A program made the translations under genes and the position numbers. This document shows positions 36,663 to 46,359 of a DNA stretch of 64,000 nucleotides, one piece after another. The notes beneath the pieces are model-generated. The model did not search any database, was not told where the DNA came from, and was given only the letters and a program-made list of their open reading frames with translations. How positions within the stretch are numbered: the first letter of the stretch is position 1; each line of letters starts with the position of its first letter. This DNA comes from Butyrivibrio sp. AE3009 (lineage in GTDB: Bacteria; Bacillota; Clostridia; Lachnospirales; Lachnospiraceae), in assembly GCF_000420845.1 (NCBI RefSeq), contig NZ_ATVS01000010.1, positions 53,492 through 117,491 on the forward strand, written 5' to 3'.

Positions 36663-37256
36663 ATGGCAGTAAACAGAGTTCCCGTATTAAAAAGATGCAG
36701 ATCACTTGATCTTGATCCAACTTTCCTTGGATATGACAAGAAGTCTAAGAGAACATCAGCTAGAGCTGGTAAGAAGATGAGCGAGTACGGACTTCAGCTC
36801 CGCGAGAAGCAGAAGGCTAAGTTTATCTATGGCGTTCTTGAGAAGCCTTTCAGAAACTACTATGACAGAGCCGACAGAATGAAGGGTCAGACAGGTACAA
36901 ACCTTATGACGATTCTTGAGACAAGACTTGACAACGTAGTATTCAGAATGGGATTTGCTAGAACAAGAAGAGAGGCTAGACAGGTTGTTCTTCATAAGTT
37001 CATCACTGTTAACGGCAAGGTTATCAACATCCCTTCATACCTTATCAAGGCTGGCGACGTTATCGAAGTTAAGGAAGCAGCTAAGAACATCCAGAGATTC
37101 AAGGATATTTCTGAAATCACTGCTGGCAGACTCGTTCCCGAGTGGCTTGATGTTAACAAGGAAAACCTTCAGGGTACAGTAAAGGAACTTCCTTCAAGAG
37201 AAGTTATCGACGTTCCTGTAGACGAAATGCTTATCGTCGAGTTGTATTCTAAGTAA
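36663..37256 (+). CDS. rpsD: Ribosomal protein S4
   Basis: 197 residues. The S4 RNA-binding domain (ETRLDNVVFRMGFARTRREA, ITVNGKVINIPSYLIKAGD) is intact. S4 starts 30S assembly and in several bacteria represses its own synthesis. AAAGGAG lies before the ATG. The 148-nt gap upstream includes a CAGATATC/TATATCTG hairpin near 36619-36640. Confidence 0.99.
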   Translation: MAVNRVPVLKRCRSLDLDPTFLGYDKKSKRTSARAGKKMSEYGLQLREKQKAKFIYGVLEKPFRNYYDRADRMKGQTGTNLMTILETRLDNVVFRMGFARTRREARQVVLHKFITVNGKVINIPSYLIKAGDVIEVKEAAKNIQRFKDISEITAGRLVPEWLDVNKENLQGTVKELPSREVIDVPVDEMLIVELYSK

Positions 37257-37328
37257 TAAATATAGAATTGCGTTGCAATTTTGTGTTAAAATTATCTTGT
37301 TAACTAACCACATAAGGAGGGTATATCA

Positions 37329-38288
37329 GTGTTTGATTTTGAAAGACCAAATATTGAAGTTGCTGAAATTTCAGATGATAAGAAATATGGTAAATTCGTA
37401 GTTGAGCCTCTTGAGAGAGGTTACGGTATTACACTGGGCAATTCCCTTCGTAGGATTATGCTCTCTTCATTACCTGGAGCAGCAGTAAGTCAGGTCAAAA
37501 TCGAAGGCGTACTGCATGAGTTCAGCTCCATCCCCGGCGTTAAAGAGGATGTGACTGAGATCATCATGAATATAAAGAACCTTTCCATCAGAAATTCTTC
37601 TGACACAAACGAGCCTAAGACTGCATATATTGAGTTCAACGGCGAGGGCGTTGTTAAGGCTTCAGATATTCAGGTTGACCAGGACATAGAGATCATGAAT
37701 CCTGATCAGGTTATCGCTACACTTTCCGGCAAGGATGCTAAGCTCTACATGGAGCTCACCATCACTAAGGGAAGAGGTTATGTAAGCTCTGACAAGAATA
37801 AGTCCGGCGATCTTCCTATCGGAGTTATCGCTATCGATTCTATCTACACACCTGTAGAGAGAGTAAATGTAACTGTAGAGAATACTCGTGTAGGTCAGGT
37901 AACTGACTTTGACAAATTAACACTTGATGTTCACACTGACGGAACACTTGCTCCCGACGAGGCAGTCAGCCTTGCAGCTAAGGTCCTTAGTGAGCACTTA
38001 AGCCTCTTCATTGATCTTTCTGAGAATGCCAAGACCGCTGAGGTTATGGTTGAGAAGGAAGATGATGAGAAGGGCAAGGTTCTCGAGATGTCAATTGATG
38101 AGCTTGAGCTTTCAGTTCGTTCATTCAATTGCCTTAAGAGAGCCGGTATTAATACCGTTCAGGAACTTGCAAACAAGACTCCTGACGATATGATGAAGGT
38201 TCGTAACCTTGGACGTAAGTCCCTCGAGGAGGTTCTTGCTAAGCTTGATGAGCTTGGACTTTCCCTGAGACAGGATGGCGAGCAGTAA
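37329..38288 (+). CDS. rpoA: RNA polymerase alpha subunit
   Basis: 319 residues with a GTG start (37329) behind AAGGAGGG. The N-terminal assembly domain ([34 protein letters not shown]) and the C-terminal DNA-binding domain ([33 protein letters not shown]) are complete. It lies between rpsD and rplQ as in most bacteria. Confidence 0.99.
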   Translation: MFDFERPNIEVAEISDDKKYGKFVVEPLERGYGITLGNSLRRIMLSSLPGAAVSQVKIEGVLHEFSSIPGVKEDVTEIIMNIKNLSIRNSSDTNEPKTAYIEFNGEGVVKASDIQVDQDIEIMNPDQVIATLSGKDAKLYMELTITKGRGYVSSDKNKSGDLPIGVIAIDSIYTPVERVNVTVENTRVGQVTDFDKLTLDVHTDGTLAPDEAVSLAAKVLSEHLSLFIDLSENAKTAEVMVEKEDDEKGKVLEMSIDELELSVRSFNCLKRAGINTVQELANKTPDDMMKVRNLGRKSLEEVLAKLDELGLSLRQDGEQ

Positions 38289-38453
38289 ATCTTATCAATT
38301 AGTTTATGAATTATCCGCGGAGGGTAAATCCGATGGGTACCGAAGCGGATTTCTCATGGCATTTATTAACAGCATCCGGGAAGTAAGTCCAATGAGCATT
38401 CTCAGATGTACCACAGAAGGGGGAACCCTTCAGATGAGAAAGGAATTAAAACA

Positions 38454-38990
38454 ATGGCAATGTACAGAAAGCTTGGAAAAGCTACAAAACCCAGAAGAGC
38501 ACTTCTTCGTAACCAGGTAACAGCACTTCTTTACAACGGAAAGATCGTTACCACAGAGGCAAGAGCTAAGGAAATCAAGAAGATCGTAGAGCCTATGATC
38601 ACTCTTGCAGCTAAGGAAAAGGACAACTTCGAGACTCTTACAGTTGATTGCAAGGTTCCTGAGAAGGACAAAGACGGCAAGAGAGTAAAAGAGGTTGTAG
38701 ACGGCAAGAAGGTTACAAAGTATACAACTGTTAAGAAGGAAATCAAGAAGGATCTTCCTTCAAGAATGCACGCAAGACGTCAGCTCCTTAAGACTCTTTA
38801 TCCTGTAACTGAGGTTCCTACTGAGAAGGCAGGAAGAAAGAAGAACACTAAGGAAGTTGACCTTGTAGCTAAGCTGTTCGACGAGTATGGCCCTAAGTAC
38901 GCTGATCGTAAGGGTGGTTACACCAGAATGATCAAGATCGGCCAGAGAAAAGGCGATGCAGCTATGATGGTTGTTCTTGAGCTCGTTTAA
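38454..38990 (+). CDS. rplQ: Ribosomal protein L17, enlarged
   Basis: 178 residues from ATG 38454 (MAMYRKLGKATKPRRALLRN), against the usual ~115-130. About 55 extra residues (roughly 58-115, rich in Lys, Asp and Val, including KDKDGKRVKEVVDGKKVT) are inserted before the conserved end NRKGGYTRMIKIGQRKGDAA-like. Enlarged L17 proteins occur in Lachnospiraceae. AGAAAGGAA lies before the start; an upstream ATG at 38406 is rejected because the family begins here. Confidence 0.96.
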   Translation: MAMYRKLGKATKPRRALLRNQVTALLYNGKIVTTEARAKEIKKIVEPMITLAAKEKDNFETLTVDCKVPEKDKDGKRVKEVVDGKKVTKYTTVKKEIKKDLPSRMHARRQLLKTLYPVTEVPTEKAGRKKNTKEVDLVAKLFDEYGPKYADRKGGYTRMIKIGQRKGDAAMMVVLELV

Positions 38991-39026
38991 TTGCGCGAGT
39001 AATGAGCCACGCCAGATGAAATGATA

Positions 39027-39070
39027 AAAGAGAGTTAGAATGCTTGCATTCTTAACTCTCTTTTTTTTAT
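39027..39070 (+). terminator. Intrinsic terminator after rplQ
   Basis: A 17-bp stem with one bulge (39027-39043 with 39046-39063) is followed by eight Ts. It closes the alpha operon. Confidence 0.94.
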
Positions 39071-39108
39071 TTCAGATGATGCGGCGAATTCCGAGTCTGT
39101 GTGGATTA

Positions 39109-40005
39109 TTACGGTCTCTCGAAGTGTTGATAATCCTTAGCCGAATTCCAATCCCCGCCCCAGGTGAAGCCGTGCTGCTTAAAAAGTTTGTAGGCAAGGT
39201 CATTTTCGTCAATCTTGTATGGGAATGCTGCGGATCTGTCTTCGTACTGACGGCTGCCTTCCGGTGAAACCTTGGTTGTACCGTCCTTATTGTAGGTGAT
39301 ATAAGGGTTATAGAAGGGATTCAGGTCAATGGCAAGACCATAGGCGTGATTGGATAATCTTGTGGTTCCCTCCACTACGCGGTAATTGAAACAGGAAGTG
39401 TTGTTGGCTTCCATGGAGGCTGTGTCATCGCCTCCGAACTCATCTATAAGCTTAATGCTTTCTATCTGATATCCGTTCTTATACAGTTCGTAAAAGATCT
39501 CTACCACATCATCTGCGATTTTTCTGTTGCAGATCATTTCACCGATCTGGGTATTGCCCTGGAAATCATTGTACAAAAGTGAACAAAATCTTAGTTCATC
39601 AGGACTGATGTTGTCGTTTTCCACATAGGATATACCTGTTATTCGGGCTATGACCTCATCAGATAGCGGTTCATAATAGAAATTTTCCATGAATGTTACT
39701 CTTTCAGGGCTTGGGGTGGGAGTTTCTATTTCAACTGTAGCAGCTTCTGCAGCTATTTCTGTATCAACAGTTTCATCATTAGCAATTACTTCATCCGATG
39801 AAGATTCTGAGCCTGCAACCACGGCGCTTTCCGTCGCAGAGCTTGATTCCTGAGAACTTGCTTTCTCAGAACTTTCCTGTGCGGAAGCCTTTTTTAGACC
39901 ATATTCCTCAAGAGTTTCTCCACCGTTCATTACTCTGGCTACGATGGAAATAATAACGATAAGCCCAAGTAACAGGGCGAATTCCTTTAAAACGCTTTTT
40001 TTCAT
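39109..40005 (-). CDS. M15-family D,D- or L,D-peptidase, membrane-anchored
   Basis: About 298 residues on the minus strand from ATG 40005, which follows GAGGA by 7 nt. A membrane segment (~8-26) leads into a Ser/Glu/Ala-rich linker, then a zinc peptidase domain with SNHAYGLAIDLNP (first His and Asp) and a late W.....DYQHFE (second His). It resembles M15C endolysin-like peptidases that cut peptidoglycan cross-bridges. It acts outside the membrane. The gene is inserted between rplQ and ecfA1 and faces the rplQ terminator. Confidence 0.88.
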   Translation of the reverse strand: MKKSVLKEFALLLGLIVIISIVARVMNGGETLEEYGLKKASAQESSEKASSQESSSATESAVVAGSESSSDEVIANDETVDTEIAAEAATVEIETPTPSPERVTFMENFYYEPLSDEVIARITGISYVENDNISPDELRFCSLLYNDFQGNTQIGEMICNRKIADDVVEIFYELYKNGYQIESIKLIDEFGGDDTASMEANNTSCFNYRVVEGTTRLSNHAYGLAIDLNPFYNPYITYNKDGTTKVSPEGSRQYEDRSAAFPYKIDENDLAYKLFKQHGFTWGGDWNSAKDYQHFERP

Positions 40006-40178
40006 ACCGGTCCTCATCAAGTAATAGTATTCTATGAAGATTTTACCACAAGTACAGGTTATAAACTTTTAATATTTAAGAAATTGAAGGATGAACGATA
40101 TGCCGATAAAATATTATTATGGATTAGTATGAGGAAGTAGGCTCGCCAATAGGTGTACAGGAATAAGTGGAGAGTTAT

Positions 40179-43100
40179 ATGCCGATATACAGTTATAGTG
40201 ACATCGAACAAAAATTAATAGAAAACAGCCTGATCCCGTTTGCTGTCTTTCAGTACTGTGAGGGAAAGATAGTTACTATTGCTGTGACAAAGGGCCTTAG
40301 TGCACTGTTTGGATATGAGAGCCTTGAGGAAACCTATGAAGGGATGAATAACGATTTATTCAGGAACTGTCATCCTGATGATCTTACCAGGCTGAAGGAT
40401 ATGCTAAAAAGACTGTCTATAGATAAGGATGAAGTTAAAACTATCTATAGATATAAGATTGGCGCAGAATACAGAGTTTTCCGTTTTCACGGTGTGAATA
40501 TCTACAAGGAGGGCGGCATACGCCTGGTTAACGGATGGTTTGCTGATGAAGGCACCTACATGGAAGGGGATGACACAGATACATATTCAAACACTATTTC
40601 CAAAGCTGTCAGGGAAAGAACAAAGCTTCATTTCTTCAATTACGATTACCTGACAGGCCTTCCCAACATGGGTTATTTCTTTGAACTGGCAAAAAACGGA
40701 AGGGAAGAGATCCTTAAGTCAGGAGAAAAGCCCTGTGTACTGTTCTTTGACCTGTGCGGAATGAAGGCCTATAACCAGAAATTCGGATTCCTGCAAGGAG
40801 ATCAGCTTCTTATTGAATTTTCCAGAATGATCGCTAAAAAGTTTGGACAGAATAACTGCGGACGATTCGGAGGTGACCATTTCTGTGCATTTACGGCGGA
40901 AAAAGGACTGGATAAGGCTCTGGATGAAATTTTAGAGGAGTCAAAATGGATAAATAACGGCCAGAATCTCCCTGTGAGAATCGGCGTATATAAAAATATG
41001 GGAGAGCTGGCAAATCCCAGTATTGCCTGTGACAGGGCAAAGAGAGCCTGCGATGCGGTAAGAAGCAGCTATTTTTCCTGTGTAAGTTATTTCGATGAGG
41101 AAATGCTGAAGTATGCTGAGGAAAGAGAATATGTAATAACAAATATAGATAAAGCTCTGGAAGAAGGCTGGATCCAGGTTTTCCACCAGCCCATTATCCG
41201 TACTGCCAATGGAAAGGTATCCGACGAGGAGGCTCTTGCCAGGTGGGACGATCCGGACAGGGGAATGATCAGCCCCGGTGTATTCATCCCTGCCCTTGAG
41301 GATGCCAGGATCATATATAAGCTGGATCTTTTTGTGGCAAAAGAGATCCTGAAAAAGATGAAAAAGCAGATGGCAGCCGGCATATACGTGGTGCCTGAAT
41401 CTGTTAATATATCCAGGGCGGATTTCAACATATGCGATATTGTTGATGAAATAACCAAACTAGTGGATGAGTCGGGAATCGGCAGAGACAAGCTCACTAT
41501 AGAAATCACAGAAAGCGGCGTGGGAACCGATGTGGAATATATAAAAACCCAGATCGAACGTTTTCATGAACTGGGCTTTAAGGTTTGGATGGATGATTAT
41601 GGCAGTGGTTATTCGTCTCCCGAGATCCTTCAGGAGATTCCTTTTGATACCATCAAGCTTGATATGGATTTCATGAGGAAATTTGACAAGGGGGATTCCT
41701 GTAAGATCATCGTAACTGAGCTTGTTAAGATGGCGGGGGCCCTTGGAATAGAGACGGTGGCGGAAGGCGTTGAGACCGTGGAGCAGGTGGAGTTCCTGAA
41801 GGAGATAGGCTGTACCAAGATCCAGGGTTATCACTTCTGCCAGCCCATATCCATTGAAGCACTTTTTGACCGCTATGCAACCGGCAAGCAGATCGGCTTT
41901 GAGAATCCCGATGAGTCGGATTACTATACAACCATAGGTAAAATTAGTCTGTATGATCTTCATATGTCCGCCGAGGGCGATGAGGACATGTTAGGCAACT
42001 ATTTTGATACCATGCCTATGGCTATCATGGAGACCAGCGACACAGATATGTGGCTTGTCCGGGCCAATAAGCCCTATAAGGACTTTTTTTCTAAAAACTT
42101 CGAAGGCTACGATATGAATGGAGTGGCTAATCTTGAAGTTATGAAAAAGATGCGTGGCTCCGCCTTTAGTAAGGCTATAATCCAGTGCGGCAAGGATGGA
42201 AGAAGGATTATCATCGATGAAAGAGGTATTGATGGCACCATTTTGCACATTTTTATCAGAAGAGTTGCCATTAATCCGGTGACAGGTGTAAGGGCCATTG
42301 CTATAGCTATTTTGGGAATAAATGAGGACAGGGGCGCAGAGGAGCTTACCTATACCTATATTGCCCAGGCATTGTCCTCTGACTGTATAAACCTGTACTA
42401 TGTTGACCTTGATACGGATAAGTACATTGAGTACAGCTCCGGTGACGAATATGATGACCTGGCCATCGAGGAGCACGGAACTGACTTCTTCGAAAAAGTA
42501 AGACAGGGTGCAATGTTCAGCATCTATGAGGAAGACAGGGACTTTTTCCTTGAGAGCTTTACCAAGGAAAAGGTTGAAAAAAAATTGGCTGAAGAGGGCA
42601 CATACACGCTGTCCTACAGGTATCTTATGGACGGAGAGCCAATTTATGTACACATGAAGATTGTGCGTATCAAGATGAAGGGCAACAGCATCATCATCGG
42701 TGTCAGCAATATAAACACTCAGATGAAGGAGCAGGAGGCCATGGAGAGGGTTAAGGAAGAGAACCTTACCTATTCAAGGCTCTCGGTTCTTGCGGAAAAC
42801 TTCATATCGATCTTTGTAGTGGATCCTGAAACCGGACATTATATCAGATGCGCCACCAACCACGAAGTAGATCGATACACCATCGGCATGGAGGGAGAGG
42901 ATTTCTTTGGACGTTTTGTGGAGTCGAGAAAGAAATTTGTCTACCTGGAGGATCTTGATTATGCCCTGAGCCAGCTCACCAGGGAAAATATCCTTAAGTC
43001 GATCGAGGATAATGGCGTATTTACGATAAATTACAGGATCTTTATAAATAATGAGATCAGATACTGTAAGATAAAAGTGGCCTTTGCCGAAGAAAAGGGT

Positions 43101-43655
43101 GGCAGGCAGCTTATCTTTGGCATCAGTGATATAACAGATGAGGTTCTTCATGAGCAGGAGGTTGAGCAGAAGCTCATTCGAGCAAGAAATGAAGCCAATG
43201 TGGACGGACTTACCGGTGTTAAGAATAAGCACGCCTACGACAACATGGAGAAGCAGATCAACAGGATGATAAAAGACGGCTCAGCTCCCGAATTTGCGCT
43301 GGTGGTACTTGATATCAACGGCCTTAAGACGATTAACGACACCCTCGGGCACCAGGCCGGAGATGAATTTATCAAGAAGGGCTGTAGCATTATATGTGAT
43401 GTATTCAGACATTGCCCTGTTTTCAGAGTGGGCGGAGACGAGTTTGTGGTGGTTATCCAGGGAAGAAGCTACAAGCATGTAGATAAGATAATGCAGTTCT
43501 GGGATAAGACCATTCAGGAAAGCATTGCCAATAACAGTGTTGTCATCGCAGCAGGCATGGCAAGGTTCACGGATGATAAGGAGGTCAAAACAGTATTTGC
43601 CAGGGCTGATGCACTTATGTATGAGAACAAAAAGGCACTTAAATCAGCAGGCTAA
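40179..43655 (+). CDS. Multidomain PAS-GGDEF-EAL-PAS-GGDEF protein
   Basis: About 1158 residues from ATG 40179. Residues ~1-130 are PAS-like. A first GGDEF domain (~145-300) is degenerate, with GGDHF near 230. A full EAL domain (~310-570) follows with EALARW, EITES, MDDYGSGYSS and AEGVET, so c-di-GMP hydrolysis is likely. Two PAS-like regions (~590-970) lead to a second GGDEF domain with an intact GGDEF near 1085, so synthesis is likely too. No membrane segment was seen. It is a cytoplasmic c-di-GMP enzyme of probably dual activity, monocistronic before a terminator. Confidence 0.9.
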   Translation: MPIYSYSDIEQKLIENSLIPFAVFQYCEGKIVTIAVTKGLSALFGYESLEETYEGMNNDLFRNCHPDDLTRLKDMLKRLSIDKDEVKTIYRYKIGAEYRVFRFHGVNIYKEGGIRLVNGWFADEGTYMEGDDTDTYSNTISKAVRERTKLHFFNYDYLTGLPNMGYFFELAKNGREEILKSGEKPCVLFFDLCGMKAYNQKFGFLQGDQLLIEFSRMIAKKFGQNNCGRFGGDHFCAFTAEKGLDKALDEILEESKWINNGQNLPVRIGVYKNMGELANPSIACDRAKRACDAVRSSYFSCVSYFDEEMLKYAEEREYVITNIDKALEEGWIQVFHQPIIRTANGKVSDEEALARWDDPDRGMISPGVFIPALEDARIIYKLDLFVAKEILKKMKKQMAAGIYVVPESVNISRADFNICDIVDEITKLVDESGIGRDKLTIEITESGVGTDVEYIKTQIERFHELGFKVWMDDYGSGYSSPEILQEIPFDTIKLDMDFMRKFDKGDSCKIIVTELVKMAGALGIETVAEGVETVEQVEFLKEIGCTKIQGYHFCQPISIEALFDRYATGKQIGFENPDESDYYTTIGKISLYDLHMSAEGDEDMLGNYFDTMPMAIMETSDTDMWLVRANKPYKDFFSKNFEGYDMNGVANLEVMKKMRGSAFSKAIIQCGKDGRRIIIDERGIDGTILHIFIRRVAINPVTGVRAIAIAILGINEDRGAEELTYTYIAQALSSDCINLYYVDLDTDKYIEYSSGDEYDDLAIEEHGTDFFEKVRQGAMFSIYEEDRDFFLESFTKEKVEKKLAEEGTYTLSYRYLMDGEPIYVHMKIVRIKMKGNSIIIGVSNINTQMKEQEAMERVKEENLTYSRLSVLAENFISIFVVDPETGHYIRCATNHEVDRYTIGMEGEDFFGRFVESRKKFVYLEDLDYALSQLTRENILKSIEDNGVFTINYRIFINNEIRYCKIKVAFAEEKGGRQLIFGISDITDEVLHEQEVEQKLIRARNEANVDGLTGVKNKHAYDNMEKQINRMIKDGSAPEFALVVLDINGLKTINDTLGHQAGDEFIKKGCSIICDVFRHCPVFRVGGDEFVVVIQGRSYKHVDKIMQFWDKTIQESIANNSVVIAAGMARFTDDKEVKTVFARADALMYENKKALKSAG

Positions 43656-43685
43656 ATGTATACACAGAGTACACATATGGTTTTT

Positions 43686-43721
43686 AAAGCGGCGTAATCT
43701 TGTATTTACGCCGCTTTTTTA
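43686..43721 (+). terminator. Intrinsic terminator
   Basis: A perfect 12-bp stem (43686-43697 with 43706-43717) is followed by a T-run. Confidence 0.9.
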
Positions 43722-43765
43722 GTACACTAACAATTATTGATAAATACTGGGTATTGGATATTATT

Positions 43766-44623
43766 ATGAAAAATATGATCAAAACAGACAAACTGGTATT
43801 TGAATATATAAGGCGCGACGAGGAAGGCAATGTAGAGGGCATCACCAGAGCCATAGACGGCGTTGACCTGGAGGTTAAGCCCGGGCAGTTCATTGCTATC
43901 CTGGGCCACAACGGCTCAGGCAAATCAACCCTTGCCAAGCACTTCAACGCTCTTCTTTACCCCACAGAGGGTGAAGTCTACGTAGATGGCTACAACACCG
44001 AGGATGATGACCACCTTTGGGACATCAGGCAGGAAGCCGGAATGATCTTCCAGAATCCTGACAATCAGATCATCGGACAGGTTGTAGAAGAGGATGTGGG
44101 TTTTGGCCCTGAGAACATGGGAGTTCCCACGGATGAGATCTGGGAGCGGGTAGATGAGAGCCTTAAAGCTGTGAATATGCTGCAGTTTCGCAAGTCCTCA
44201 CCCAATCACCTATCCGGAGGCCAGAAACAGAGAGTTTCAATTGCAGGCGTAATCGCTATGCACCCCAAGTGTATCATTATGGATGAGCCTACAGCCATGC
44301 TTGACCCCAACGGACGAAAGGACGTGATAAGAGCCGCGAGAGCCCTGAACGATGTTGAAGGTATTACGGTTATCCTGATCACCCACTACATGGAAGAGGT
44401 TGTTCATGCTGACAGAGTCTTCGTCATGGACAAGGGCAAGGTTGTAATGGAGGGAACACCCAGAGAGATCTTTTCCCAGGTTGAGAGACTTAAGGAGCTT
44501 CATTTGGGAGTTCCCCAGGTCACAGAGCTTGCCTATGAGCTCAAAAAGAGCGGTGTGCCGCTTCCTGATGGTGTTCTTACCAGGGAGGAGCTTGTATCAG
44601 AGCTCAAGAAGCTGGCGAAATGA
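43766..44623 (+). CDS. ecfA1: Energy-coupling factor transporter ATPase EcfA1
   Basis: 285 residues from ATG 43766. Walker A GHNGSGKST, signature LSGGQKQRVSIAGV and Walker B CIIMDEPTAMLD are present. With EcfA2 and EcfT it powers uptake of vitamins and metals through separate substrate-binding S proteins. The trio keeps its usual place between rplQ and truA. A weak ribosome site (GGATATT) precedes the ATG; earlier start codons in this frame (from 43700) overlap the terminator and are rejected. Confidence 0.96.
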   Translation: MKNMIKTDKLVFEYIRRDEEGNVEGITRAIDGVDLEVKPGQFIAILGHNGSGKSTLAKHFNALLYPTEGEVYVDGYNTEDDDHLWDIRQEAGMIFQNPDNQIIGQVVEEDVGFGPENMGVPTDEIWERVDESLKAVNMLQFRKSSPNHLSGGQKQRVSIAGVIAMHPKCIIMDEPTAMLDPNGRKDVIRAARALNDVEGITVILITHYMEEVVHADRVFVMDKGKVVMEGTPREIFSQVERLKELHLGVPQVTELAYELKKSGVPLPDGVLTREELVSELKKLAK

Positions 44624-44674
44624 TTTTTTACAGACAAAAAGGCGATAATATTGCCGATTTAACACGGAGATAAC

Positions 44675-45526
44675 ATGTCAATTATTCTTGATCATGTCAA
44701 CTACATATACGACGAAGATACCGCAATGGCTCATGCTGCGCTTATTGATGTCAATCTGAACATCCCCAAGGGACAGTTTATCGGACTTATCGGTCACACG
44801 GGCTCCGGCAAGTCCACCCTTATCCAGCATATGAACGGCCTTGTGAAGCCTACCAGCGGTACAGTTTATTTTGATGGTAAGGACATAAGCGAACAGGGCT
44901 ACGACAAAAAGAGCCTCAGGGCCAAGGTGGGACTGGTTTTCCAGTATCCCGAGCATCAGCTCTTTGAGACCGACTGCTTTAAGGATGTATGCTTTGGACC
45001 AAAGAACCTGGGACTTTCCCAGAAAGAGGTGGAGCTAAGAGCCTATGAGGCCCTCAAGCAGGTTGGTTTTGACGATGAGTATTTTTACCAGTCGCCCTTT
45101 GATCTGTCAGGTGGACAAAAAAGGAGAGTGGCTATCGCAGGTGTTCTTGCGATGAAGCCTGAAGTGCTGATCCTGGACGAGCCCACAGCAGGTCTTGATC
45201 CCAAGGGAAGGGATGACATTTTGAGTCTGATTTCCGCACTTCATAAGGAAATGGGGATTACTATTATTCTTGTGAGCCACAGTATGGAAGATGTTGCGGA
45301 CTATGTCGACAGGATAATCGTTATGAATAAGGGCAGAGTCTTTCTGGATGATGAGCCCAAGAATGTTTTTGCCCATTACAAGGAGCTTGAGGAGATCGGA
45401 CTTGCGGCACCTCAGGTTACCTATGTGATGCAGGAGCTTGCCGCTTCGGGACTTAATGTGGACACCAATGCCACAACCATTACGGAAGCTAAAAATGAGA
45501 TTTTAAAGGCGCTGGGAAGATGTTAA
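44675..45526 (+). CDS. ecfA2: Energy-coupling factor transporter ATPase EcfA2
   Basis: 283 residues. Walker A GHTGSGKST, the Q-loop FQYPEHQLF typical of EcfA2, signature LSGGQKRRVAIAGV and Walker B LILDEPTAGLDP. It pairs with EcfA1 as the ATPase of ECF importers. It overlaps the ecfT start by 7 bp, which shows one operon. Confidence 0.97.
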   Translation: MSIILDHVNYIYDEDTAMAHAALIDVNLNIPKGQFIGLIGHTGSGKSTLIQHMNGLVKPTSGTVYFDGKDISEQGYDKKSLRAKVGLVFQYPEHQLFETDCFKDVCFGPKNLGLSQKEVELRAYEALKQVGFDDEYFYQSPFDLSGGQKRRVAIAGVLAMKPEVLILDEPTAGLDPKGRDDILSLISALHKEMGITIILVSHSMEDVADYVDRIIVMNKGRVFLDDEPKNVFAHYKELEEIGLAAPQVTYVMQELAASGLNVDTNATTITEAKNEILKALGRC

Positions 45527-46341
45527 GAGACATAACCTTAGGACAATATTACAGAACTGAATCGGTGATCCACAGGCTGGACCCAAGGGTTAAGCTGGTG
45601 GCTACTTTTGCGTTTATTATTTCGCTGTTTATCGCGGGAAATTTGCTTGGTTATATCATTGCCGCACTTTTCCTCGCTCTTTGCATAAAACTCTCAAATG
45701 TGCCCCCTAAATTCATGTTCAGGGGTATGAGAGCAATCTTTTTCCTGCTGATGATAACCATGGTGTTCAATCTTTTTCTGACGCCGGGTATTCCGCTGGT
45801 TAGTTTCTGGAAATTTACGATAACAAAAGAAGGCCTTCGAATGGCGGTTATGATGGCTGTAAGGCTGATTTTCCTTATAACCGGTTCATCGATCATGACA
45901 CTGACAACTACGCCCAACAATCTGACGGATGGTCTTGAGAGCCTGCTTAATCCCTTGAAGAAGGTGAAGGTTCCTGTTCACGAGATCTCGATGATGATGT
46001 CCATTGCTCTTAGATTTATTCCTATCCTTATGGAGGAGACGGACAAGATCATGAAGGCACAGATGGCGAGAGGCGCTGATTTTGAGAGTGGATCACTGAT
46101 AAAGAGGGCCAAAAGCCTGGTTCCGCTGCTGGTGCCGCTGTTTGTTTCAGCTTTCAGAAGGGCCAATGACCTGGCTATGGCCATGGAGGCAAGGTGCTAC
46201 CGTGGCGGCGAAGGCAGGACCAAGATGAAGCCCCTGATCTACAAGAGGATTGATCTTATTGCATATATCGTACTGGTTATATACCTCGCGCTTATCATTG
46301 TTGCGAGAAGGATCGACCTTCTGGGAATTATTGGATTCTAA
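45520..46341 (+). CDS. ecfT: Energy-coupling factor transporter transmembrane protein EcfT
   Basis: 273 residues with about five to six membrane helices and the two Ala-Arg motifs of coupling helices (QMARGADFE and MEARCYRGG). It couples EcfA1/A2 to S components. LGQYYRTESVIHRLDPRVKL at the start is typical. It overlaps ecfA2 by 7 bp; truA follows after 18 bp. Confidence 0.97.
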   Translation: MLRDITLGQYYRTESVIHRLDPRVKLVATFAFIISLFIAGNLLGYIIAALFLALCIKLSNVPPKFMFRGMRAIFFLLMITMVFNLFLTPGIPLVSFWKFTITKEGLRMAVMMAVRLIFLITGSSIMTLTTTPNNLTDGLESLLNPLKKVKVPVHEISMMMSIALRFIPILMEETDKIMKAQMARGADFESGSLIKRAKSLVPLLVPLFVSAFRRANDLAMAMEARCYRGGEGRTKMKPLIYKRIDLIAYIVLVIYLALIIVARRIDLLGIIGF

Positions 46342-46359
46342 GTTTGTATTGGAGAAAAG

